Origin: Tetmemena sp. SeJ-2015
Taxonomy: Eukaryota > Ciliophora > Spirotrichea > Sporadotrichida > Oxytrichidae
Length of the DNA stretch: 64,000 nucleotides
Assembly: GCA_027382625.1 (NCBI GenBank)
Contig: JAJKFJ010022614.1
Coordinates: 33,469-97,468, forward strand
Direction of reading: 5' to 3'
Shown in pieces: positions 55,643 through 64,000 of this stretch (positions are counted from its first letter, which is position 1; each line of letters begins with the position of its first letter). The position numbers were made by a program, and so were the translations under genes. The notes under the pieces were generated by a model. The model had not been told where the DNA came from. It saw nothing but the letters and a program-made list of their open reading frames with translations, and did not search any database.

Positions 55643-58600
55643 ATGTCTATGTCTCTTTAAAATCTTCCAAGTGAGATCCATCAAAAGAAATAATATAATA
55701 AATGAAGATAACTTTAGCAACAACTGATAATAAAGAATAAATCTAAGAGCCTATCAAAATGAACACCTTAAATGTTCATCAACATGGAGACGAAAATAAT
55801 TCATAATTTCAAAAACTGGAGTCTTCAGGCTGAGTCCCTATTCCATTTAGCAACTAAGAGCTCTAAATCAAACCTCACCCTTAAGAATAGGGTTATAAAT
55901 TTTCATAAATTCATATAAGTGAGTGTTTGTTCTTATTTAGGGTAAGAACTGATTATGTAAGATCAAGACAACAAAGTGATGAGAAAGCTGTTGCGGCATC
56001 AGCGAGCAAGAATAAACGCCAGCAGTTTGTCGGAACAGTACCGGACCTCCCAGATTTCTCAGCACGCTCAGGGGATCTCCAGTAACAGATTGATCGATTA
56101 AAATTCGCATGGGATCGGTCAAAATTCTTAGCCCACTTATCTCCCAAGAGTTATCAAGAAGGATCTCTCCTATGACCAGCCAAGTCTCTACTATGACTAT
56201 ACGCTCCAAAAAGAAAAGCGAAATCCAAATCATACCATCAGAGACATAAGTTCCAAAAATAATATCTTGATTAAAAATCAAAATGAAGTCAAAATAAATA
56301 TCAATAACAATAATGTCTCACTCCCACATCCTTCGTCAGAGGATAGAAATCAAATTGTGATTAACTAGAGATCCTTGTAAAACAAAGGCTACTTTGAGAT
56401 TCAGAGTAAAGTGAACTAGTAAGAGCTTACGATCAGACAAAATCAGAGAAACGCTCTGAACAGATCTGCTTTTGATACCCTGAGTATTTAAAAGGAAAGT
56501 TATCTCTCAGCAAACTCGTAGCATACTTAGTTGCGAACAGCTAGCTATGAAGGCAACTAGAGCTTTGATGGCTAATTGGAAAAGGTCAATTTAGGCACAC
56601 TCAAGCCTATTTCTTAAATACTGAAGAAGCCAAACTATTTTTTGAAGAGAGGATTAGTTTTGAATAGGATGATTAAGAGAGACTTTATGATCAAGGAAGG
56701 CATGAGTAACCTAACATAAACTAACTTCAAGGGTAGCAAGAATGAGCAATCCTAAGCTCATTCAAAGTTCTAGGTGTATAATGATACAAGTCAAGAAAAG
56801 CCCAAATTCCTTCTGACTTCTCAAAAACTGAAGACTTTAGAAAACTCAGGACCAACTACCTCCTAGATTACTTTATTTTTAGATTAGAAGCAAAAAGGCT
56901 TTGGTGAAAACTACAGCAGCTGTAGGTGTGTCCACTTAGCAAGACTTTTCATACTATGAAGATACAAGAAACGCCCCTAAGGATCAGCGAATTTAGCTCT
57001 CCTTGACAAAATCCTTGGAGAAGTCTTTAAGAGCTTTGGAGAATCAGCTTCATGAAGTTGAAGGTGAGGAATTCGAAACGTTAAAATCAAAGAATAAGTA
57101 CAATCGGAGCTAAATGAATTCCGAATAGAAGGCAGAAGGAAGCAATTAAAACCTCGAGGACACCTTATCCGAGAGATAGCTGGAAGATCTCAAATCTATG
57201 AATAAAACTGGTGGAAGTATCTTAAACCCTTAAGAATAATTCTCTGAGACTTAGATTTCAAAAGTGGAAGTAAAATAGAAGCTACAAATGGATGAAAGCT
57301 AAAACTTAGATTTTGATTATCAGACAATAATTTTTTGCTAAATGGGGGAGGATGTAAAAAGCAGAAACAGCATAGGGATCGGGTTGTAAACTTTTGATAG
57401 CTTCGAGGATATTAAAAAGATTTACTTCAACAAAGTTGACTCCAGATCCTCCCTTGAAAACACGCAGACTATATTGCCAAATCAGTAGTAAGTCTATCAA
57501 GAGCCGCAATAGAATGCAAAGATGATTCAGTATACAGATCTCAAAACGAGGCAAATCCTTTTCCCAAATATTGAGGGCAATCATTAAATATCATCATATC
57601 ATTTTCATTTAAGAGCCAGGACACCAGAGGTATTAAGAATTATTATCAGAGAAACGCTAGGCACTTATCTGTAGCTTCCTACAGCCAAAGGCTTTTGAGT
57701 TAAGACTAGTTCAATAACACATCTATTATAATTATCTCTTTCTATTTTTCCATCTTAATCGCGTTTCCTGGGCTCCTCTCAATATGTGTTAGACGCTAAT
57801 TTCAACTCCCAGCCCTAAAATAACAACCCTCTCTAAAACGAAGAGAGAAGGAACGTGTTCTTCCACACAGAAAAGTCAAGGCAGAAGCTATTAAGGTAGA
57901 TTGATAGATTGATGGGACGCATAAAAAACAGTAAAGAGGAACAGATTAAGACTATCAGTTCAGATTAGCCTGCTCAAAACGTATGTTAGAATATGTTAAC
58001 TCATAACTTGGCCAGCAACCCTTAAATACTTGTGAATGATAAGTAGTTCCCTGCTTATTCACCAGAAAAGGGTAAAGATTCCTTAGCTGCTCGAATAATC
58101 AAAAGGAAAAACGGCACCAAAACATTTAGACCCAATGTCTCTATGTTCCAAAATAAGAGTAGCACTTATGATGGAGGTATATTTGTAATTAAGAAGGATT
58201 TTTATTTCAATTTAGAATCTGAAATGATTGTAAGTGGCATAAAGCAGTAAAGTTAGAGAAGTGATAGCTACCACCATGTTGGGAAACAAGACTAGCAAAT
58301 TTCTACTTTATTCAACCTCACCAACTACCCTGATTCTGCAATTTCCCAAAATCTTATCTACCAAGAGGCATCTACTGGATTAGGGTATCAGCAGATAAAT
58401 TACCCTCCTATTACCGGAAAGATAGATCAATTTTATCAGACATTTTCAAAACTTGAAAACGCGAATGACTAGGCATCTAAGAAAAATTCTGAGTAAAAAG
58501 CCTATGACCCTAATCTTCTTTCTAACAGCGTGCACTAAATTGAACTCAACCCTTATGTGAACATAATCTAGTCAAGAGCAGCGAAGAGGAAAAGTGAGAC

Positions 58601-59702
58601 AAGCATGATGCCTCACAGTCTATAAAAGTCTACCTTATAAGATAACTCAATTAGAAAATATAAGCATCAGCAATAGACTAACTTAACAATCCTCTCTAAA
58701 ATATAGACTGATAGGTAATCTCAAAGATAGAGTTAAAAACAGATCGCTAATAAAAGCTGCACTGATCCAATCTAGGATAGTTCTCTGATTAGTCATCTTA
58801 GTTCCCCACAGTAAATTGAGATTAAAACACAGAATCCTAGCTTTGCAATTGATTATCAGGGCTCAAGCACAAATTTAGAATAGCAAGAGAAGAGGGCAAG
58901 ATTAATAAACACTTAGTACGGTAGCAGTGAGCTAATTTAAACAGCCAATTTTTCACCAAAAACCTAGCCTATACAGAGTGGGGAACATTTACCTGCTGAA
59001 TTGAGATATCACAGTCTAGAGATAGATATGCCAAATTAATTTACTTATCTTTTTTATGAGACCAGTTAATTGAATTCATATCGATAACTAGAGCCAAACA
59101 GTCAAGAGAACCCAAATTTCAATAAAACTTATTCAAATAATGGCATCTCCTCATAGAGAAGAAACCAAAATAGCAAATTAAAGTTTGAAACATTCCATAT
59201 TGATGGAGAATTAGAGAAGAAAAAGGCCTTTTAGCACTTAGATAAGTACTTATAAGAGGCTATTGGAATTGAAAATTAATAAAAGTCAAACTTGAAATAG
59301 GAGGATAGAAATTAGTTCTACTCAGCTAATAATTTGAGTTTAAACAACAGCAAAGAGAGCTAATTAAGGAGTAGAGCCTTCTCTAAAGATACTTCCTCTT
59401 ATTATAATAAAAGTGAGCATAGGACCATAGATGCAGAATAACAGAAATCTAGTAAGGAAGATCAAAATGTAATATCGAATGGGTAGAGTTCTCAGGACCT
59501 CTTGAGAAGCTACAAAGGTCAAAACATGGCTACTTAGCAAATGTAATTTTAAAGTAGCCATTAATATCTGATGATTTTGGATTAAATGAAGAATAAGTTT
59601 CATTTGAAGACTATAAATTAGATTTAAAAATATATGAAAGAGCTTAAATATAACATATCTCTCAACTAGACTCCTCCAACACAGAGCCCTTAACAAGAAT
59701 GA
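55643..59702 (+). CDS. Long Gln/Asn/Ser/Lys-rich protein, function unknown
   Basis: The first plausible start is ATG at 55643 (MSMSLQNLPSEIHQKKQ), only 88 bases after the preceding gene. Long frames, read with abundant TAA/TAG as Gln, cover 55990-56900 (DQPSLYYDYTLQKEKRNPNH; GTLKPISQILKKPNYFLKRG), 56900-57590 (LTKSLEKSLRALENQLHEVE; DSFEDIKKIYFNKVDSRSS) and 57800-59702 (RQKLLRQIDRLMGRIKNSK; KKAFQHLDKYLQEAIGI), ending at TGA 59700-59702. Frame changes near 55930, 56900 and 57600-57780 are introns, IESs or indels, and an in-frame TGA lies at about 55833. Coiled-coil stretches occur around 57010 and 57890. It has no recognisable domain. Low-complexity, hydrophilic proteins of this size are common in hypotrichs. 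Confidence 0.65.
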
Positions 59703-60712
59703 GTCTATTAATTCTCATATACATGAAGTTTAATTCATCATCTACTTAAAATAAGTTCTGAAAATAATTCAAACTAGAGATAATCCTTCTATAAATCTTT
59801 ATTTATTTATCTTATATTTAGAATTCTCTGAATATATGTTGCAAAATAAGTAGATAAAATTGAAATCCATTTCGATTTATTTTTCATTTCGGAAATTTGA
59901 GCTAATAAACTTCCATTTCAAGTACTTTGAAATTAGGAGCCCCTCCAAGATAGCTCTCGCTTTTGATAGTCCCATACTTATACCCTTTCGGCAGTTGGTA
60001 TATGTATCCAAATCCTTTGCTAAATCCCATGCACTACCATTCTTCCTCAGGCTAATCTTCCTCCCCAAAGTTTATTTTTTTTATCTCTTCAGTCTTTCAA
60101 AAATTAATAAGTAAACATTCAAGTCGCCTACCCCGAACATGCTCATTTAAAGTTAGCTGTAACTCACAGACCAGCCAGAAACCGCCTTTTGATTTTACAG
60201 ATGCACAGTTTATTTGCTTAAGGAAAAGAGAAACGCCTTCTCGTCTTGCTACTATGTGTAGCCCTCCTTCCATGGTTTTGAAGTGTAACCTCCACAAACA
60301 AGACCTCGTTCGCTCAAGATGAAATGTAAAGTGGGGCCCTTTTTATCTATCTTAGAATGAAAGGCCTCATTAGTTAATCCATCTCGGGTTCCTTAATAGA
60401 TGAGTGAGATAAATTTTATTTAAAAAGTAATACGTTTTTTAAATGTTTTTCGTTTCGGGAAAGTATTTTACCCGCATTTTTGAAATTTAATTTTTAGAAA
60501 AATTTAAGGGAAAAACCAAATTTCCCTTTAAAAAAACAAAAAGTCAAAATTTTTTTTAAAATATTAATTTTAAATTTAAAAAAATCTAATTTTCAAGTGT
60601 TTCAACCATCAACTATAATTATTAATCCACTTTATTTTCAGTTTTTCGATGTCAAAAGAAATTCGCAAAACAACGTTCAGAACAAAGCTTTATAAAATAT
60701 TTCAAGTTTTAA
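59703..60712. other. Intergenic region
   Basis: A patch at 60040-60400 is less AT-rich but no frame on either strand is convincing. From 60420 to 60640 it becomes extremely AT-rich with poly-A/T runs and precedes the GTPase gene, so it probably includes its promoter. An upstream ATG at about 60650 (MSKEIRKTT) opens a frame that stops at TGA shortly after and is not chosen as the start. Confidence 0.45.
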
Positions 60713-61682
60713 ATGAAAGAGGCTAGATTGTTATTTAGCAAATTTGCCAAAAACTATAGTGATAGAAATACTTCCCAGAGAGGGAATTTAGTACAGCTAG
60801 CTTTTCGAGATTTCAAAAAGCGTGCTTATAGAGCTTAACCATACTTAAACTTTATAGACGAAAATGAACTACCATTCTTGTCGCCCACTTTCGCAAGAAA
60901 CATTAACTAGTAAATGATAATTTTATTTTGTTAAATTTACATTCATTTGTTTTCAGTCTAACCTGAGCTAGTGCAAACTTGCGATCACAAAAAAATTTTA
61001 GCCTATTTAGACAACTAAATTCTTAATAGCTTGGACCATAAGGAGGTAAGTTTTTAAAAGAAAAATGACTTAACTTAGCTATTAGTTCGCAATTGTTGGA
61101 AGATCGAATGTAGGAAAGAGTAGTCTGATAAACAGCATCATAGGTTAAAAGCTGGCAGATGCTTCAAAGACACCTGGAAAAACTTAAAGTCTGAACTTCT
61201 TCAATCTCCCAAGACTGAGTTGCCAGATAGTAGACTGCCCTGGCTACGGATTCGCTGTTGCAAGTGATGTCCAAAAAGAGCAGTGGAGAAAGTTTATGGA
61301 AACCTATCTCAAGAAAGCGACTCGCTTGCATCGAGTTATCATCCTAATAGATAGTACAGTTGGATTGATGGAATCTGATAAGATGCTTATGGAAATGTTA
61401 TCATAATCTCATAGACCCTTCCTAATCGTATTAACAAAGGCAGATAAACTGAAAGATGGAGAAGTCGGAGGAAAGCTGAAAGAGATTGGAACTCAAATAA
61501 GAGGCATGGGTACTCTTTGTAGTCCAATCATGCATGCTACTTGTGCTAAAGATGGTTACGGGTTACAAGAATTAATGGCCAATCTAATCTACATCCTCAA
61601 TATGCCCTTGTTAAGCAAACCTTTTTTATTTTTAACCTACTTGAACCAGCATGTAGCTGTCTATAATGGATTGATTTCTTGA
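60713..61682 (+). CDS. EngB/YihA/GTPBP8-family GTPase
   Basis: Start ATG at 60713 (MKEARLLFSKFAKNYSDR). Two introns (about 60912-60957, GTAAAT...TTTTCAG; about 61046-61074, GTAAGT...ACTTAG) separate the N terminus from the GTPase core. All G motifs are present: G1 AIVGRSNVGKSSLINSI, the family signature KTPGKTQSLNFF (G2), G3 VDCPGYGFAV, G4 LTKADKLKDG and a G5-like MHATCAKDGYG. The KTPGKT-NFF and D-PGYG-A patterns separate this family from other small GTPases. Bacterial members assist ribosome assembly and the eukaryotic relatives are mainly organellar, so a mitochondrial role is likely. The N terminus is basic and could be a targeting sequence. The core is intact without frameshifts, and ends at TGA 61680-61682. 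Confidence 0.88.
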
Positions 61683-61938
61683 ATTAGAATTTCTCTTACT
61701 ATCAATTCTCATAATGAAGCAACCAATTATTTCTACTTGTCTCTTAATGAATTCTTCCATAAATGCCAGTACCATATCTATGTCCTCTACTAAATTAGCT
61801 CTCTTTACCGACTGCAAATACAAACAAAATCAACTCCTATTCCTCTGATCAAATTTTAATTTATCTCATTTGATAAAGTAGTAAATAAATTGCAAAATGG
61901 CATTTTAACAACATAATATCAAACTCAATCAGAATCAG
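61683..61938. other. Intergenic region between GTPase and Ser/Gln-rich gene
   Basis: AT-rich. A minus-strand frame at 61632-61823 (NLVEDIDMVLAFMEEFIKRQ) is protein-like but overlaps the end of the GTPase gene; it may be a small inverted segment or a shadow. Confidence 0.35.
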
Positions 61939-62745
61939 ATGAAAATATCTGCAGACGCCTAGAATCCAAGTTAACTAGTCATCAACTCTGCTTTAAATAT
62001 AGGTGGCTAAAATTTGAGCTCCCCAAATGGAAGTTTGTATAAGCCTACTGCTCAAAGTAGTCATCGCAAAACGAGTATTATCTACTTTAAGCAAGACGAG
62101 TAGATTGCTAGTTGACGCAGCAGCAACGATGTGATTCCTTCAGACTCCACTCCAAAGCCGAAGAATGAAGGAGGTGGAGGAGGAAGTACGGGTAGAGCAA
62201 TTTTAACTTCTAAAGGGGTGATAGTTGACAAAAGCAATTTCGCGAATTAGATAAGGAGAGGTGATTCTAATTCAAAGGTTTAGCCTCAAAGTTAGAGAGT
62301 TAGTCCTAGACAAGTTAGAGAACTAAATAATGGAAACGCATAGTTGTCTATGGACAAGAGTGGTAGATAAAGCCAAGCGACTGCTTAGAACTAGGATAAT
62401 TCTTATCAGTCTATCATGCCAACTGTTTTGAAGACGGAAACTTATTTCTCACAAAGAAAGCCAGTTCACGTCATTGATTATATTAACTTTATATCAAATT
62501 TAAATAGCATAGACTCCTCAAGTAATCTGATTAAGACATCTTCTTAGAATAGCAGAAGGAACAGTAACTATCCTAACGCAACTAACGGAGGAGGAGGAAA
62601 CACTCTTCAAAATTAAGCAATCCCAGCCATCCAAAATTCGAAATTTAATCTCAACAAGCAAAGACAGATAAATTTAAGATTAAAAATCTAGCAGAGAAAA
62701 ATCGTTTAACTAAGTTTATATTAAAGGCCCCCTTTCCTTAAATGA
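61939..62745 (+). CDS. Ser/Gln/Asn-rich protein, function unknown
   Basis: ATG at 61939 begins MKISADAQNPSQLVINSALN. One frame continues to TGA 62743-62745 except for a single in-frame TGA at about 62113, between DEQIAS and RSSNDVIPSDS. The protein is hydrophilic, with a Gly-run (NEGGGGGSTGRA), a central VHVIDYINFISNLNSIDSS and a basic C terminus (NLNKQRQINLRLKIQQRK). No domain recognised. It may continue by splicing into the coding stretch from 62938, which has similar composition. If the TGA were CGA, the sequence would read S-R-R-S-S, a typical basophilic-kinase site. Confidence 0.55.
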
Positions 62746-62937
62746 ACTTTCATTCTTTTTTTTTAATAAAAAAAAAATCCAAAGGGGTTAAACCATCGAC
62801 AGGACAGATTCTTAGTAACAGGTCTTCAAAGCATTAACCTTAACAGATTCCATACGTTTCAGGATTAAATATAACGAGTAGCAGTTTTTATTAGAAATAA
62901 AACTTGCATACTCATCAAGTAATATATTAATTTTTAG

Positions 62938-64000
62938 ATTTTCACAATTATAATTCAAGTGAATCAGAGCAATTATTTCTCCGGTCAAAACGTCAGCTAA
63001 CTAATTCAAAGTCCAAGTAATACGCAAAATGGCGCCATCGGAGGCTGGGATCACTCAAAAGAGTTCAATGGTGGAGCTATAGGTGGTGGAATCGATTCCA
63101 ACCTGTCATCTTTATATTATCTTATAATGAAAAATGCATTTTCTTATCTCCTTAGAATATACTCTTCAGCAGCTAGTTTAATCACCAAAATTAAAAAATC
63201 TAAGCCCCATAAATTTAAAACCCAAAATCAAGTTATTACAAAAATTAAATAAACAGGAGATAGTTCAGCAACTAACGAGTTAACAGAGTAAAAGCTAAAA
63301 GGCCTCTAGTCATAGACAAAGAAGAGTAGTGAAGTAGACTGAATAAATGAAGCAATAAAGTTAAGGGAATTAAGGTGCGAGAGGCTATAATTCAAGAGTT
63401 TAGATGGAGAATTTAATAGGAGATGCAGCTCAGAATTAAGAGGGAAAGCAACTTGGTAACTCGCAGAGAGGGCCAAATAATTAAGCCACGGTAAAGCTGG
63501 AATTCTTCTTGAATGGTAAAGGAGGGGCGAATCCCAAATCTATTCTGATAGAGGATGATGGTTTTAAGCATTTTAAGGTTTTATAATGATTAGGAGGGCG
63601 AGGGCCTAGATAACTTAGTAAATGCAACTTTCAATGGAAGCATTGGGGCAAGTAGATAGCGAAAGAGAAGAAACCAGTAGCAATTTCTTTCATATAATTC
63701 ATCCACGCCGAAAATAAACTTACTTTCTAATCAGCCAAATAACGATAAGCAGTAAACTAACACACAGGACTTAATGCAACAATCTAAGGAGATAGATTTG
63801 AATCCTATAGTTGGAGGGAGTGGCTATAGAATGGATATCAGAGGTCTAGATGATTAGGGTGTTGTAAGGTAAAATTTTTTGATTGATAAGATAAATATTA
63901 TTATAATTAACAAGAACCGAAGGCATAGAAAGCTCAAAATCAAATATTTGAATTAGGGCCAGGGAAGAGAATTGGTTGATTTTGATCTAGCGGTTGGTAG
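62938..64000 (+). CDS. Ser/Gln/Gly-rich coding stretch, runs off the window
   Basis: After a TTTTTAG acceptor-like site the plus strand encodes NYFSGQNVSQLIQSPSNTQN and GGWDHSKEFNGGAIGGGI. After an intron-like AT-rich interval (about 63105-63155) comes YTLQQLVQSPKLKNLSPIN. This continues through a basic Gln-rich region to ATVKLEFFLNGKGGANPK and SILIEDDGFKHFKVLQ. A frame change near 63585 leads to EGEGLDNLVNATFNGSIGAS and EIDLNPIVGGSGYRMDIRG, open to the window edge. It may be the 3' part of the gene starting at 61939 or a separate gene. No domain recognised. Confidence 0.5.

Noticed and set aside
61632..61823. Minus-strand ORF of 63 codons
   Set aside because: It overlaps the end of the EngB-family GTPase frame and has no motif; kept only as a remark on the spacer.
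1..64000. CRISPR arrays, rRNA genes, bacterial-type operons
   Set aside because: None found. The genetic code, introns and IESs point to a ciliate nucleus, so these are not expected.

Overview
This window looks like germline (micronuclear) DNA of a hypotrich ciliate close to Oxytricha. Four things support this. (1) Clear protein reading frames run through TAA and TAG, which must be read as glutamine, and end only at TGA. (2) A transposon end at 1973-1989 reads GGGGTTTTGGGGTTTTG followed by ATT. This is the telomere-like terminus and the ANT target of Oxytricha TBE (telomere-bearing element) transposons. It lies next to a broken zinc-finger/kinase ORF like the TBE 57-kDa gene. (3) Several genes are interrupted by short AT-rich inserts flanked by direct repeats (pointers), and removing one insert plus one repeat copy keeps or restores the frame. 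These are internal eliminated sequences (IESs). (4) Most of the rest is very AT-rich, gene-poor and full of dispersed repeats. All calls come from reading the sequence by eye; no search was run.

Layout. 0-2 kb: degraded right end of a TBE element. 2-40 kb: AT-rich DNA with short, separated, coding-like blocks that I interpret as exons or macronuclear-destined segments (MDSs): plus strand around 2.5, 12.9-14.9, 18.2, 27.1-27.6 and 28.8 kb; minus strand around 19.1, 29.7-30.3 and 33.3-39.1 kb. The same stretch holds a ~380-bp repeat family (four near-full copies and one inverted fragment), a diverged segmental duplication (17.3-18.2 vs 30.7-32.3 kb), an inverted-repeat-bounded 320-bp insertion, an inverted-repeat-bounded ~550-bp GC-rich unit (10.6-11.2 kb), a TBE 22-kDa-like pseudogene (20.0-20.5 kb) and a sharply bounded 2.2-kb GC-rich island (23.0-25.3 kb).

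40-64 kb is gene-dense. Minus strand: a VIT/VWA-domain protein (40.6-44.1 kb), a B-box/coiled-coil/WD40 protein (44.3-47.8 kb) and an ANP32-like leucine-rich-repeat protein with an acidic tail and a long C-terminal extension (48.0-49.9 kb). A ~190-bp divergent promoter region separates these from plus-strand genes: a multi-domain cyclic-nucleotide-binding protein (50.1-55.6 kb), a long Gln/Asn/Ser-rich protein (55.6-59.7 kb), an EngB/GTPBP8-family GTPase (60.7-61.7 kb) and one or two Ser/Gln-rich proteins running off the end. In the developing macronucleus these would be expected to become separate gene-sized chromosomes.

Many genes also contain single-base frame breaks and a few in-frame TGAs. 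Some frame breaks are explained by IESs or introns. Others could be assembly indels, mutations in a germline-only paralog, or real decay, and the sequence alone cannot separate these.
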